Shown: positions 17,283 through 29,500, counted from the first letter of the stretch. The stretch is DNA of 61,695 nt from Treponema zioleckii (GCF_014737315.1 NZ_JPUF01000014.1:1-61695); one strand, 5' to 3'. Program-made: numbers and translations. Notes: generated by a model not told the origin, from the letters alone.

Positions 17283-18209
17283 ATGACAGAAATACAAGAT
17301 TATCAAATGGGTGAATTTGAAACTTTATATCATTATACTTCAGCAGATGGACTAAAAAGTATCATAGAAAACAAGACTCTAAGATTTAGTGATTATCGTT
17401 TTTTAAATGATATTGATGAACTTGAATATGGAAAGAAAGTTTTTAGTCAAGTTTTAGATGAACTTAAAAATCAAGAACCAAAATATATCGATTATATTTC
17501 TCAATGGGAATCTGAATTAAAATCAATTGAGCAAGGAAAAATTAAATATTTAAAACCTGTTTCACCAGGAAAAAATGGTACAGTTAATTGCATACAATGT
17601 GAAAGCCAAAATTATCATTATTATATACTTTCATTAACAGTTTTAGGTGATAATAAGGATATGTGGAATATGTATTCTGGAAATAATCCTGGATACAGAA
17701 TTAAAATTAAAGGAAATGAATTAATGAATTATTTTTATAGTATTCGTGATAGCTATATGTCTAAAGGTATACTTTTTTCCACAGAACATAGAATGCCAGT
17801 TTTTTATGGTGAGGAGGCAATAGAATATATAAAAAATGCACTAAAAATAGAATTCATAAATGGAAATTCATCTATCTCACAATTTGGTTCAATATTTAAG
17901 TATTTGGCATTTGTAAAAGATGAAGCTTTTCGTAGTGAGAGTGAATATAGATTAGGATTTTGTTTTGTGGATGAAATGGATAATTCTGAAATAAATAGAG
18001 AAAACGCCAAAAAGGTATTTATGAATAAAAATGGAACGATATATCCATATATGGAATTTCAGAATTTCCCGTTCGATAAAATTGTTGAAGAAATAATGAT
18101 TAGTCCGTACAACAAATCTGAATTGGCTGAAATTGGATTAAAAGAATTCTTACGTGCGAATAAACTTGAAAATGTAAAGATAAAAAGATCTGAAATTAGA
18201 ATCAGATAG
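17283..18209 (+). CDS. DUF2971 domain-containing protein
   Basis: A 308-residue protein of the DUF2971 family. The N-terminal pattern LYHYTSADGLKSIIENKTLR, followed by SDYRFLNDIDELEYG, is diagnostic. The central MWNMYSGNNPGYRIKI and the later FRSESEYRLGF segments are also conserved. The family's biochemical role is unknown; members are frequent in defence islands and beside restriction systems, and the N-terminal motif recalls ADP-ribosyltransferase-like folds (inference). The ATG at 17283 follows AAGGAAA. The coding sequence is very AT-rich, like the rest of the island. Confidence 0.85.
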   Translation: MTEIQDYQMGEFETLYHYTSADGLKSIIENKTLRFSDYRFLNDIDELEYGKKVFSQVLDELKNQEPKYIDYISQWESELKSIEQGKIKYLKPVSPGKNGTVNCIQCESQNYHYYILSLTVLGDNKDMWNMYSGNNPGYRIKIKGNELMNYFYSIRDSYMSKGILFSTEHRMPVFYGEEAIEYIKNALKIEFINGNSSISQFGSIFKYLAFVKDEAFRSESEYRLGFCFVDEMDNSEINRENAKKVFMNKNGTIYPYMEFQNFPFDKIVEEIMISPYNKSELAEIGLKEFLRANKLENVKIKRSEIRIR

Positions 18210-18273
18210 GAGTGAATAATCTTATGGCAGAACTTCTAATTACTAGAAACAACTAAAACCAGGAGGTATCCAC

Positions 18274-19752
18274 ATGACACTTTTAGAAGAAATCCAAAAT
18301 GGAGAAACAGAAACTCTTGAATTCAAGCGGGAAATCCCATCAAAAGACTCAAAACTTATGAAAACTGTTGTTGCTTTCTCTAATTGTCATGGCGGTCGTA
18401 TTCTTTTTGGTGTTGATGATGAAACACATGAGATTGTAGGTATTGAAAACGAAAATGTATTTAAGTTTATGGATTCTCTTGCGGATATGATAAGCGAGAC
18501 TGTTGAGCCACAAGTGATACCACGCATTACTTTTGAGACCATAGAAGATAAAACTGTCGTTGTTGTTCAGATTGTTGCTGGGCAGAATCAGCCATATTTT
18601 CTAAAAGCAGAAGGAATGAATGATGGTGTTTATATCCGTGTGGCGGCAACTACAAGAAAAGCTGAGCGTGAAAAAGTAAAAGAACTAATGCTTTGGGGTG
18701 AGGGTAAGTCTTATGATAAGATTTTTGAGAATCACGAGCCTGTCACAGAAGAGTCCGCCTTACACTTGTGCAAGGCGATAGAAAAATTGAACGGTAAAAA
18801 TCCTGTTACACTGGAAAACATAAAAAGCTGGGGACTTATTAAAGGTGAAAACGGAAAACTTCTTCCTTCAATAGCATTCAGACTTTTGGAAACCAGTGAT
18901 ATTCATTTTGCACAAGTTCAGTGTGGAGTGTTTCGTGGGACAGACAAAGTTTTTTTTATTGACCGAAAGGAATATTCTGGTCCAATTTATGAACAGATTG
19001 AAAACGCCTACAATTTTGTTATGCAGCATATTAACATTGGAGCAAAAATTGAAGGTTTGTACCGGAAAGATATTCCAGAAATTCCTGCTGAAGCAATTCG
19101 TGAACTTATTGTAAATGCAGTCATGCACAGAAACTATCTTTCTCATTCATACATTCAAATATGCATTTTTGACGACAGGTTAGAAATTACAAGCCCTGGA
19201 GGTTTGTACGGTGGACTTACTATTGAAAAAATGCTAAAGGGAAGTTCCAGTATTCGAAATGAACTTATTGCGGATACATTTTTACGCATGGGCATTGTGG
19301 AAAAATGGGGAACAGGAATAAAACGCATTGCAGATTTATGCCATGAGCATGGTTTGGGCGAAGTTGAATATTCTTCTGATGATGAAAGTTTTACTGCGAT
19401 TATAAGAAGAACTAGAAAAGATTTGTTTGACATGAATGTCCCTAAAACGACAGCAGAAATGTCCCTAAATGTCCCTAAAAAATCAGTGGAACTTCACCAG
19501 AACTTCACCGAAACTTCACCAGAACTTCACCAGAACTTCACCGAAAATCTTTCGGATTCTGTATTAAATACTTTTGAAGAAATAAAGAAAAACCCGAGAG
19601 CAACTGCAGAAGCTCTTGCCAAAATATTAGGTGTTTCTTCAAGGACAATAAAAACACATTTTTCAATCTTAAAAGATAAAGGCTTGATTGCATATTCGGG
19701 TAGTACGAAATCAGGTCATTGGATTATAAAAGATATTGCAGAAAAGGAATAA
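18274..19752 (+). CDS. AlbA_2/Schlafen-type ATP-binding protein with C-terminal winged helix
   Basis: A 492-residue protein. The N-terminal AlbA_2 domain (about 1-140) has ETLEFKREIP, then FSNCHGGRILFGVDDE. A RecG-like/HATPase_c_4 domain follows, with IRELIVNAVMHRNY (about 272-285) and an ITSPGGLYGG G-box (about 303-312). A low-complexity repeated linker (residues about 388-425, VELHQNFTET then PELHQNFTEN) leads to a winged-helix module (about 430-490, with ATAEALAKILGVSSRTIKTH). Such proteins are usually regulators, and some occur in defence loci. AGGAGG precedes the ATG. The stop is directly followed by the Res gene at 19755. Confidence 0.85.
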   Translation: MTLLEEIQNGETETLEFKREIPSKDSKLMKTVVAFSNCHGGRILFGVDDETHEIVGIENENVFKFMDSLADMISETVEPQVIPRITFETIEDKTVVVVQIVAGQNQPYFLKAEGMNDGVYIRVAATTRKAEREKVKELMLWGEGKSYDKIFENHEPVTEESALHLCKAIEKLNGKNPVTLENIKSWGLIKGENGKLLPSIAFRLLETSDIHFAQVQCGVFRGTDKVFFIDRKEYSGPIYEQIENAYNFVMQHINIGAKIEGLYRKDIPEIPAEAIRELIVNAVMHRNYLSHSYIQICIFDDRLEITSPGGLYGGLTIEKMLKGSSSIRNELIADTFLRMGIVEKWGTGIKRIADLCHEHGLGEVEYSSDDESFTAIIRRTRKDLFDMNVPKTTAEMSLNVPKKSVELHQNFTETSPELHQNFTENLSDSVLNTFEEIKKNPRATAEALAKILGVSSRTIKTHFSILKDKGLIAYSGSTKSGHWIIKDIAEKE

Positions 19753-19754
19753 AT

Positions 19755-22448
19755 ATGAAGATTCAATATAAAGACCAAAGTTTCCAGACAGATGCTGCAA
19801 AAGCTGTTGTAGATGTTTTTGAAGGACAGCCTTATGCTACAAACTCTTATATTATAGATGCCGGAAATGTAATGCAAGGACTTGAATTTACAGGATGGAA
19901 TAATAATCCTGTAATTCAAGATTTAACAGATCCTAAAATACTTTATAAGATAAATGAAATTCAACGTAAAAATCAGCTTAAGCCAGATGACCATTTATTT
20001 GGTAGATATAACTTAACCATTGAGATGGAAACTGGTGTTGGTAAAACTTTTACTTACATCAAAACTATGTATGAACTTAATCAGGCATACGGCTGGTGTA
20101 AATTTATTATAGTTGTTCCTCCAATTGCAATTAGAGAAGGTGTTTATAAAACCTTCCAGACAACAGAAGAATACTTTGCATTAAAATACCAGAAGAAGAT
20201 ACGTTTCTTTATTTATAATTCTACAAGACTTACTGATATAGAACACTTTGCTTCAGATAGTTCTATAAATGTTATGATTATTAATAGTCAGGCATTCAAT
20301 GCTACTGGAAAAGATGCCCGCCGTATTTACATGAAGCTTGATGAATTCCGTAGCCGAAGACCGATTGATGTTATTGCTAAAACAAATCCAATTGTCATAA
20401 TTGACGAACCACAGTCTGTTGAAGGTGAAAAAACAAAGCTCCGGCTTAAAGAATTTAATCCTTTAATGACTTTACGGTATTCAGCAACTCATCGTGAAAA
20501 TTACAATATGATTTACCGTTTGGATGCTATGGAAGCATATAACAAGCGTTTGGTAAAAAAGATTCGAGTTACTGGTATTACTCAGAATGGAACATCTTCT
20601 ACAGACAGTTATATATATTTAGCAGGAATCAATCTTAGTTCTGGAAATCCTACTGCAACTATCGAATTTAATTTCAATACAGCTACAGGAACTAAGAAAA
20701 TAACTCGTACTGTAAATGAAGGTTATAACCTTTATGATAATTCCAATGGCCGTGAAGAGTATAAGAATAACTTTATAGTTACACGCATTGATGGTCGTGA
20801 TAACTCAATTGAGTTTATGAATGGCATTAAGCTTTTTGCCGGTGAAGTTACTGGAAAAGAAAATGAAGACAATATTCGTGCTATCCAGATTAGAGAAACA
20901 ATCAAAGCTCATTTGGAACGTGAACGCCAGCTGTTCTACAAAGGTATAAAAGTTCTTTCATTGTTCTTTATTGATGAAGTTGCAAATTACCGTATTTATG
21001 GCAAAGGTAGTGATTACAGCAATGGTAAATATGCTGACATGTTTGAAACCATATATGATGAAGTTGTTGAAGAAACAAAGAAAGAATTAGATTTGTATCC
21101 TGAATACATTGCTTATCTTGATTCAATTGAAACAAAGAAAACTCATGCGGGCTATTTTAGCCAAGATAAAAAGGGTAATTTTACAGAATCAAAATTAAGT
21201 GACAAAAAAGAAAAGACTTCAGACGACGTTGATGCTTATGACCTTATTATGAAGGATAAGGAGCTTCTTCTTGACCGTGATCCAAAAAAATCTCCTGTCC
21301 GATTTATTTTTAGTCATTCAGCATTAAGAGAAGGTTGGGACAATCCAAATGTTTTCCAGATTTGTACTTTGAAACAAAGCGGAAGTGATGTTCGTAAACG
21401 CCAGGAAGTAGGCCGAGGTCTTCGTCTGTGTATTAATGAAAACGGTGAGCGAATGGATGAAAGCCTTCTTGGAAATGATCTTCATAATATTAACTGTCTT
21501 ACTGTAATTGCCAGTGAAAGTTATGAAAAATTTGCAAAAGAACTTCAAACCGAATTTGCAGAAAGTATTGGTGATAGGCCTGTAAAAGTTACGGCAGAAT
21601 TGTTCAAAGGTAGAGAACTTATTGATAAAGATGGTAACAAGAAAGTTATAGATAAAGAAATGGCAGATGCTGTCTTCTATGACCTTGTTATGAATCAATA
21701 CATAGACAAGAAGGGCTTGCTCACAGACAAATATTATGATGACAAAGCAAATGGCAATGTTGAAGTTGCAGAAGAAGTTAAAGACTATGCAGATTCTATA
21801 ATTAATATTTTGGATTCTGTTTATAATCCATCTTTACTTGCTCCAGAAGATACAAGAAAGAATAATGTTACTCTTTCTCTAAATAATAAGCAGGCAGCTT
21901 CCAAAGAGTTTAAAGAATTATGGTCAAGAATTAATCATAAGACAGTTTATGCAGTTGATTTTGACACAGATGAGTTAATCAAAAAGTGTATTGTTGCTAT
22001 TGATACACATTTGAAAGTTGCGAAAGTTACTTACACAGTAAAAAGTGGAAGTATGGAAGAAATTCAGTCTAAAGAAAAGCTTGCTGATGGTACATCTTTT
22101 GTAATGGATAGTCATTCTACAGAAAATGCTCAGATAAGCATTAACAATTCTGTAAAATATGATTTGATTGGAAAACTTGTTGAAGAAACAAATCTTACTA
22201 GAAAAACAATTGTAGGAATTCTTAAAGGAATTCTTGCTTCAACATTTGACCAGTTTAAGGATAATCCTGAAGAATTTATTATTAAAGCTGGTAACTTGAT
22301 TAATGAACAGAAAGCAACAGCTGTAATTGAACACATTACATATAATGTTCTTGATGAAACATACGACATGAAAGAAATCTTTGCAGATGCTCAAATCAAA
22401 GGAAAGCTTGATGTTAATGCAATAAAGACAAAAAAACAACTTGTATGA
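19755..22448 (+). CDS. res: Type III restriction enzyme Res subunit, helicase part (frameshifted before nuclease)
   Basis: 897 residues of a type III Res-like SF2 ATPase. Walker A is [11 protein letters not shown] (about 95-105) and motif II is IVIIDEPQS (about 213-221). The C-terminal motif region reads [14 protein letters not shown], then [12 protein letters not shown]. The frame leaves the true path in an A7 run (22430-22436). With six A it would continue straight into the nuclease domain encoded at 22441-22788. The ATG at 19755 was chosen over an upstream TTG because it follows the previous stop and begins the conserved [15 protein letters not shown]. No Mod methyltransferase gene is in the window, so this is either an orphan Res or part of a different system. 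Confidence 0.88.
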   Translation: MKIQYKDQSFQTDAAKAVVDVFEGQPYATNSYIIDAGNVMQGLEFTGWNNNPVIQDLTDPKILYKINEIQRKNQLKPDDHLFGRYNLTIEMETGVGKTFTYIKTMYELNQAYGWCKFIIVVPPIAIREGVYKTFQTTEEYFALKYQKKIRFFIYNSTRLTDIEHFASDSSINVMIINSQAFNATGKDARRIYMKLDEFRSRRPIDVIAKTNPIVIIDEPQSVEGEKTKLRLKEFNPLMTLRYSATHRENYNMIYRLDAMEAYNKRLVKKIRVTGITQNGTSSTDSYIYLAGINLSSGNPTATIEFNFNTATGTKKITRTVNEGYNLYDNSNGREEYKNNFIVTRIDGRDNSIEFMNGIKLFAGEVTGKENEDNIRAIQIRETIKAHLERERQLFYKGIKVLSLFFIDEVANYRIYGKGSDYSNGKYADMFETIYDEVVEETKKELDLYPEYIAYLDSIETKKTHAGYFSQDKKGNFTESKLSDKKEKTSDDVDAYDLIMKDKELLLDRDPKKSPVRFIFSHSALREGWDNPNVFQICTLKQSGSDVRKRQEVGRGLRLCINENGERMDESLLGNDLHNINCLTVIASESYEKFAKELQTEFAESIGDRPVKVTAELFKGRELIDKDGNKKVIDKEMADAVFYDLVMNQYIDKKGLLTDKYYDDKANGNVEVAEEVKDYADSIINILDSVYNPSLLAPEDTRKNNVTLSLNNKQAASKEFKELWSRINHKTVYAVDFDTDELIKKCIVAIDTHLKVAKVTYTVKSGSMEEIQSKEKLADGTSFVMDSHSTENAQISINNSVKYDLIGKLVEETNLTRKTIVGILKGILASTFDQFKDNPEEFIIKAGNLINEQKATAVIEHITYNVLDETYDMKEIFADAQIKGKLDVNAIKTKKQLV

Positions 22449-22788
22449 CCATGTTGTATATGATTCATCAAATGAAAGAAAATTTGCAGAAGAATTAGAT
22501 ACCAGTGATGAAGTTGCTGTTTATGTAAAACTTCCTGATGGATTTTTTATTGCTACACTAATGGGACATTATAATCCTGACTGGGCAATTGCTTTCTATG
22601 AAGGAAAAGTTAAACATATTTACTTTATTGCTGAAACAAAAGGTTCTATGTCAACTTTACAGCTTCGTGGAATTGAGGATGCTAAAATACAGTGTGCTAG
22701 AAAACATTTTGCAGCATTAAGCTCTGATAATATCAAATATGATGTTGTTGATAGTTATAAGAGTTTAATGGAAATTGTGATGAAATAG
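22441..22788 (+). CDS. Res subunit C-terminal PD-(D/E)xK endonuclease part
   Basis: 115 residues completing the Res subunit after the A7 frameshift. The nuclease motif is intact: YNPDWAIAF (PD), then YFIAETKGS (ExK). It overlaps the upstream frame by 8 nt and has no ribosome-binding site of its own (apparent TTG start). It would be made only as a fusion, through slippage or a corrected base. A homologous fragment lies at 42236-42784. Confidence 0.8.
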   Translation: MYDHVVYDSSNERKFAEELDTSDEVAVYVKLPDGFFIATLMGHYNPDWAIAFYEGKVKHIYFIAETKGSMSTLQLRGIEDAKIQCARKHFAALSSDNIKYDVVDSYKSLMEIVMK

Positions 22789-22834
22789 TTTTCTTATAAA
22801 TTGGCAAATAATCAAAAAATATACGGAGATAATT

Positions 22835-25800
22835 ATGATTCAAAATATTACTATTCGTGTACCTTGGACTGATAATGGTTGGTGTGGAAAAGTTTGTAAT
22901 CATCCATGTGGAAATACTGATTGTCTCCGTTTAAAAAATATTTACGAAAACAAAAATGAAGTTGAAGAAGAAAAAATCGCAGGAAAGCCATTAAAAGGTA
23001 TTGAAAAACAAGTTCCTTGTATTGCTGAAGGTGTTGCCTTTATGTCTCCAGATGAATTAGTTAGAACTGTAATTCATCCGTATAAAGCGAATAATCCAAA
23101 AACACATGGGCACTTCTTAGATACAGATGAACATTTTGTTCCTTACTCTTTACCTGCGAGACCTTTCTTGTGGACTATGAAGAGAGGTAAAGATTTTGAA
23201 AAGTATGACATTGACTATCAGGCAAGCAGAGAACCACAATTAGATTTTGAAAATGCTTGGGTACAGGATGCAGAAAATCACCAAGCAATCTTCAAAAGAT
23301 TTTATGAAAATATCATTCCAAATAAATCTCTTGTTTTTGCCTATGCTAAACAAGTTCCGTTTGTAGATGACCCGAGACGTATTGTTATTGCAGTTGGTTT
23401 TGTTGAAGAAGTTATACCATCAGTTGAACATAATCACACAGATGCCGGGACTCTGAGGTCTTATACGTGGGAAACTATGATTCGCCATTCTATTAGAGAA
23501 AATGGTGAAAACGGTTTTCTTATGCCGTATTACAAATTAATGGAATATGCAAAAGACCACTCAGATTTTGATATTAGACTAGCAACTGTTTATGCTTCGG
23601 AAGATTATCATTATGAGTTCTCTTATGCTACAGAGCATTTGAGCCATGACGGAACTATTGATACTCTACTTAGAATTATAAAGGCATTTGAATATATTGG
23701 TCAATTTGATGATATCGAAATTCCTACTCAAAAATATATTAACTGGTGTAAAAACAAATTAAAGAAAGTCTGGGAAGAAAGAGGCGGTTATCCAGGATTG
23801 GGTGAAATGCTTTATGCTTTTGGTGTAAAGAAGGGACTTCCTATTTCTGAAAAAATTAAGGATTATGCAAAGGAAAACAGTGTTACTGTTTTTTCTTGTA
23901 TTGAAGATTTGTTTGCAAAGAAAGCTTCATATTTGCCTGAAGAATTAACTAATTCAATTACACCAGAAATTGTTGATGCTTGGAAAGCTTTATCTACAGA
24001 ACGAAAAGCATTGTTTGAATTATTAAGTCGATTCAGTTTATCTGAACTAAATCCAAAATATAACAGGTACGATTATCTTTTTAATACTGAAAAGCGAAAT
24101 AAATTTAATAAAACATGGACAGATAAAGATATTCTTGAAAATCCTTATACAATTTATGAAAGAACTAGATATCTTATGCCTGAATTAAGAGTTCCGGTTC
24201 GTTTTGTCGATATGGCAATTTTCCCAAATGAAATAATACAGGAAAAGTATCCTTTGGCAGCTTCTTCTAAATTGGAAAATGGAACAGATAAAAGACGAAA
24301 AAGAGCTTTAATTGTTGATTATCTGGAAAATCAATCAGGAAATGGTCATTCATTATATCCAATCTGGATGACTATAAATGCCATTACTGAATTGCCGATT
24401 GAACCTTCTTGTGAAATTACTGGTGATATTATATTTGGCTGTAAAGAGTTTCTTGAAGCTCAAATTAAGTTCGTTGAAATGGCGAAAAAGAACAATCCTG
24501 AAAGCGAACAAAAAGCATTCCAGTTGAAGAGACTTTATGAAGCTGATGAATTAATAGAAAGTAAAATTACAAAACGTCTGGAATCAAAAAATCCACATGA
24601 AGTAAATGCAGATTGGCAAGCTATTCTTACAAAGGCTTTTGGAGAACTCGATCCTAATGATAAGGATGAAGCAAGAGCTCGAGAAGAAAAAATTGCCATA
24701 TTAAAAGAACTTGCAAAATCAAGACTTTCTGTTTTAATTGGTGGAGCTGGCACAGGAAAAACTACATTGTTATCTTTACTTTGTAGTGCAGAACAAATAA
24801 AGAATGAAAGTGTACTCTTATTAGCACCAACTGGTAAGGCTCGTGTAAAAATGATGCAGGCCATGAAAAAAATGGGAATTACAGCGGATGCAAAAACAGT
24901 TGCTGGATTCTTGATGGGCTCTAATCATTATTTTTATAAGACTGGTGAATATAAACTTACAGGACAAGAGGCTGATAAAGTTGCAGATAATGTAATTATT
25001 GATGAAAGTTCAATGCTTACTGAAGAAATGTTTGCAGCTCTTATGGAAGCTCTTGCAAAAGCAAAGAGAATTATTTTTGTTGGTGACCCAAATCAATTGC
25101 CACCTATTGGAACAGGAAGACCTTTTGTTGATTTAGTAAAGAAGCTAAGCGAGAATATTCCTGAATATATTTTCCCAAGAGTTGGTAAAGGTTTTGGTCA
25201 TTTACAAACAACGCGTAGACAGCGAGGAATTAAAGGTGAAGTTAGATTTGATGTTGAACTATCTAACTGGTATAAGTCCGACAATGTAGAACTAGATGAA
25301 GATATTTTCACAAGACTTAAGATAAATGATACAAATGGACATGTAACTTTTAAGCGATGGACGACTAATGAAGAGTTAGAAAAACTTGTTTTTGAATCTA
25401 TAACAGAAGTCCTGCCTGATAATATTGATGATATTGAGCATTTTAATCTTTCATTGGGTTCTACAGAAAAAATCAAAGGATATCAATATTTTAATAAAGG
25501 ATGTGCTGTCAAAGCTGAAGAATGGCAGCTGCTTGCTCCTGTTAGAAATATGCCATATGGTGTAATTAATCTTAATCACATTATTCAACAAAAATATAGA
25601 AAAGATTACCTAGACCTTGCAAATAATACTTACTTTATTCCAAACCGCATGGGACCAGAAAGTATTGTTTATGGTGATAAAGTAATCTGTATTAAAAATG
25701 AAAAACGTGATGCATTTCCAAAGAGCGAAGATAATCTGAATATGGTTGCAAATGGTGAGATAGGAATTGCCATGGCTAATTGGAATAAAGGTCAGTTTTT

Positions 25801-26512
25801 GAATGTTGAATATGCTTCGCAGCCTGGAATAACTTATGGATATTCAAAGCGAGATTTTGGAGAGGAAGCCGAAGCTATACTGGAACTTGCTTATGCTTTG
25901 ACAATTCATAAAGCACAAGGCTCTGAGTTTGGAACTGTAATTCTAGTTTTGAATGACCCCTGCTTATTACTATCTAAGGAACTTTTATATACTGCAATTA
26001 CGCGACAGATAAATAAACTCGTTATTCTTTATAACAAGGATGCAAGTAACTTACGAGATTATTCCAATTCAAAATATTCAGAGATTGCGAAACGCTTTAC
26101 CAGACTTTTCCATGTACCAAGCATTGTAAAAGTTAATGACCGTTATTATGCCGAGAACCTTGTTTATAAAACAGAACGAGGCGAAATGGTTAGATCAAAA
26201 TCCGAAGTCATAATTGCAAATATGCTTTATGAAAATCAAATCCCATACACTTATGAAAAAGAATTAGATGTAGGCGGATATAAGAAGATTCCTGATTTTA
26301 CAATTGAAGATGAAGAAAGCGGCGATGTTTGGTATTGGGAACATTGTGGTATGATGAATGATAAGAATTACGAGAATCGCTGGAATGCAAAGGAAAAACT
26401 CTATGCAGCAAATGGAATTATTGAAGGAAAGAATCTTATTGTAACTAAAGAATACGGAAAAGGATTTGACTCTTCTGAGGTAAAAGCGATTATTGAGAAG
26501 CTTTTTAAGTGA
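22835..26512 (+). CDS. RecD/TraA-like SF1 helicase with novel N-terminus and C-terminal nuclease domain
   Basis: A 1225-residue protein. The N-terminal about 600 residues are unfamiliar; they open with a Cys/Trp-rich segment (VPWTDNGWCGKVCNHPCGN) that may bind metal. The helicase core follows: Walker A GGAGTGKTTLLSLL (about 635-648), motif II VIIDESSMLT (about 720-729), GDPNQLPPIGTG (about 751-762), motif V ALTIHKAQGSEFG, and motif VI YTAITRQINKL. The last about 130 residues look like a PD-(D/E)xK nuclease: SEVIIANMLYENQIPYTYE, KIPDFTI, then YWEHCGM. It is intact and AT-rich, and sits between Res and the RapA-like helicase. Its job is probably DNA unwinding coupled to cleavage in defence (inference). 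Confidence 0.85.
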   Translation: MIQNITIRVPWTDNGWCGKVCNHPCGNTDCLRLKNIYENKNEVEEEKIAGKPLKGIEKQVPCIAEGVAFMSPDELVRTVIHPYKANNPKTHGHFLDTDEHFVPYSLPARPFLWTMKRGKDFEKYDIDYQASREPQLDFENAWVQDAENHQAIFKRFYENIIPNKSLVFAYAKQVPFVDDPRRIVIAVGFVEEVIPSVEHNHTDAGTLRSYTWETMIRHSIRENGENGFLMPYYKLMEYAKDHSDFDIRLATVYASEDYHYEFSYATEHLSHDGTIDTLLRIIKAFEYIGQFDDIEIPTQKYINWCKNKLKKVWEERGGYPGLGEMLYAFGVKKGLPISEKIKDYAKENSVTVFSCIEDLFAKKASYLPEELTNSITPEIVDAWKALSTERKALFELLSRFSLSELNPKYNRYDYLFNTEKRNKFNKTWTDKDILENPYTIYERTRYLMPELRVPVRFVDMAIFPNEIIQEKYPLAASSKLENGTDKRRKRALIVDYLENQSGNGHSLYPIWMTINAITELPIEPSCEITGDIIFGCKEFLEAQIKFVEMAKKNNPESEQKAFQLKRLYEADELIESKITKRLESKNPHEVNADWQAILTKAFGELDPNDKDEARAREEKIAILKELAKSRLSVLIGGAGTGKTTLLSLLCSAEQIKNESVLLLAPTGKARVKMMQAMKKMGITADAKTVAGFLMGSNHYFYKTGEYKLTGQEADKVADNVIIDESSMLTEEMFAALMEALAKAKRIIFVGDPNQLPPIGTGRPFVDLVKKLSENIPEYIFPRVGKGFGHLQTTRRQRGIKGEVRFDVELSNWYKSDNVELDEDIFTRLKINDTNGHVTFKRWTTNEELEKLVFESITEVLPDNIDDIEHFNLSLGSTEKIKGYQYFNKGCAVKAEEWQLLAPVRNMPYGVINLNHIIQQKYRKDYLDLANNTYFIPNRMGPESIVYGDKVICIKNEKRDAFPKSEDNLNMVANGEIGIAMANWNKGQFLNVEYASQPGITYGYSKRDFGEEAEAILELAYALTIHKAQGSEFGTVILVLNDPCLLLSKELLYTAITRQINKLVILYNKDASNLRDYSNSKYSEIAKRFTRLFHVPSIVKVNDRYYAENLVYKTERGEMVRSKSEVIIANMLYENQIPYTYEKELDVGGYKKIPDFTIEDEESGDVWYWEHCGMMNDKNYENRWNAKEKLYAANGIIEGKNLIVTKEYGKGFDSSEVKAIIEKLFK

Positions 26513-26528
26513 TAGCTGAGGGGAAGAA

Positions 26529-29500
26529 ATGTTTAATACTGGCGACAGAGTAAAAAAAATTACCGATGGAAAAGTTGGTACTGTAAAAGGAACTATTAAT
26601 ACCGTTAATGGAACAAAATACCAGGTTCAATTTGATAACGGCGAAGCTGTCTATCTTTCTGAAGATATTCTTCAAGAATACCAAGAAATAAAAACTCCGT
26701 TAGAAGCTTTCTCGAATTTTCAATTTAATGGAATTGATGATTATAGACGCATTTTGGCTTTTCAACGTCTTACTGGTGATTTAACCAACATGTTCTATTC
26801 CATGAATAACACTTTAACAGAATATCTGCCACACCAGTTTCTGCCTGTAACTAAGTTTTTGCAATCCCCAGAAGAACGAATCCTTATCGCTGATGAAGTT
26901 GGTCTTGGTAAGACCGTTGAAGCAATGTATATCTGGAAAGAATTGGAAGCCCGCCGAAATGCAAAAAGACTTCTAGTAGTGTGTCCTGCCGTTTTACGGG
27001 GAAAGTGGAAAAGAGATATGGAAAATCTCTTTGGTATTCAAGCCAAAATTGTAAAAGCTGATGAATTATTAGATACATTCCATCTAATAGAGAAAAACCG
27101 AAATAGAGAACAATTTGCATATATATGCAGTATGGAATCCATTAGAACAAAGAAAAATGATACATACGATAAAGTAGGAAATTTAAACAGGGCCTTTGAA
27201 GAATTTGCAACAAACTATTCAGAATATGCTTTTAATTTAGTTATTATTGATGAAGCTCACTATTTAAGGAACCGAGAAACAGCAAATTTTAAAACTGGGG
27301 CACGTCTTAGAGATATAACAGAATCACTTGTTCTCCTTTCTGCAACGCCTATTCAGACTGGTTCAGAAAATCTTTATTCTATTATGAATCTTCTTTCGCC
27401 TGAAAGATTTGATAATGAATGGTCTTTTGATTATATGCTTAAAAAGGATGGAATTTTTATACAGTTAGCTAACTGTTTACAAAGACCTTCCTCAACAATA
27501 GAAGACTTTAACAATATACTCGAAGAAAATTCTTTTTCAACACAGGAAGAAAATGAACTTATTCAGGAAATTATTGAGAATAAGAGTGATATTTTTTATT
27601 CAAATGAAAAAAGAATGCAGTATTCTGAAGACTTGAGAGGCCAAGTTTTCTATAATAACCTCTTTAATAGAACCAGACGTAGATTTGTATTTGAAAATAC
27701 TGCAAAACGAAGACCATTTGCTGTCGAATTCGATTTATCTCCTAATGAAATGGATATTTATCGTAGAGTAACAAGACTTATACGAGAAATGTCAAAGGGG
27801 CATTCAGAAATTATGACATTTGCTTTAATCGCACGACAGAGACAAATGGCCAGCTGTTTACCAGCAGCTTTCAAAGACTGGTTACAAAAATATAAAGAAC
27901 AAGATTTTGACATATCAGAAGACGAAGGTTACGAAGCGTCAGAGTTTGATAATGATGACGACGAAGAAGAGATTACTTCTAGTAAGAATGTATATAATGA
28001 TCTTAAACCATTTTATCAGAAAATTGGTGTTGAATTTACAGATGTAAGATATGAAGATTTAAAAAAATCTGATTCAAAATACAATAAGTTCCTTGAAAGC
28101 CTAAAAGACCTTCTTGAGAAAAATCCAAAAGAGAAAATTATTGTATTCTCATTCTTTAGAGGTACTAACGAATATCTAGAAGAAAGATTGCAAGAAGATG
28201 GGATTAATGTAGTTGCCATAAAAGGAGGTATGGGCTCACTTAAAGATGAAAAACTAGAAGATTTTAGAACAAACGATAATATCAATGTTCTTATTTCGTC
28301 TGAAGTAGGTTCTGAAGGTTTGGACTTACAATTTGCAAGTGTTGAATATAATTACGATTTACCTTGGAATCCAATGAGACTTGAACAAAGGATCGGACGT
28401 ATCGACCGTATTGGTCAGAAAGCCGATGTGTTGCGCATTTACAACTTATACTGTCAAAATACTATTGAGGATAGAATCCTTGAAAGGTTGTATGAGCGTG
28501 TTAAAATATTTGAAAACTCAATTGGCGATATGGAAGATATCGTCGGTCAACCTATTCAGGACCTTGCTGTAGAAATATTAAATCCAGAATTAACTGATGA
28601 GGATAGGAAAGAAAAAGCAGAACAAAAAATCCAGGTTCTTATCAATCAACGAATGATGAATAACCGCTTGGAAGAAGAATCTGGAGTTCTTAATGAATAC
28701 CGTGATATGGTACTCAATTCTATTGAAATTGCAAAAACAAATAGACGTTGCATAGATGTAGATGAACGTATTTTTGTAATAAAAGACTTCCTGAAAAATT
28801 ATTTCCCAGGAACCTCATTCTATCAAGATAAAGATAATGAAACAAATTATGTTATCGATCTTTCTAATGATGGAATTTTTAATTTTAGAGATTTTAGAAG
28901 GCAGGTTCATCTTACAAAACCAACTTCGATTGATTCAGGAGAATGTACATTAGCGTTTTCTCCTGATACAAAATCGAGACGTCGAAGAAATATCGAAATT
29001 GCAGATTTAGACCATCCTATTTTTGACTGGATAAAATGGACAATCAATAAAGAACCTATCAAATCTACAGGTTGTTCGGCACTTACAATGAAGCCATTTG
29101 ACCAGTTAAAAGCTGGTTCTTACATTTATTATATCCAAAAATGGCAAAAAGATGGAGTCGAAAGAGCTTCCGAATTAAAGTATTTTGTTATAGCTGTTAG
29201 TGACAATACAATTTTAGATGATAATCTAAGCGAAAAGATAATGAATACTGCAATAACAAAAGCAAGTACTCTTGTTAATACTGAAATAAGAATTAATGAT
29301 TTTGAACCATACTTCAGTTCTGCTCAGGATTTAATTAATCATGCCTGGAAGAAGTTTGAAGAATATGAAACAAATTATATGAGAAGAAGCAAGTTTCTTT
29401 ATAAAAAACAGGTAGATTTTGTAAATTTTACGGCCGACAAGAAAATTGAATCAAGGAAGAAGGCAATTGAAACATTGAGACTTGAAGGAAGGAAACAAAG

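Noticed and set aside
18223-18255. Ten-codon frame before the AlbA_2 gene
   Set aside because: Too short, no conservation visible; at most a leader or scrap.
19490-19552. Short tandem repeats as a CRISPR array
   Set aside because: They are coding repeats (HQNFTET) inside the linker of the AlbA_2 protein, with no unique spacers.
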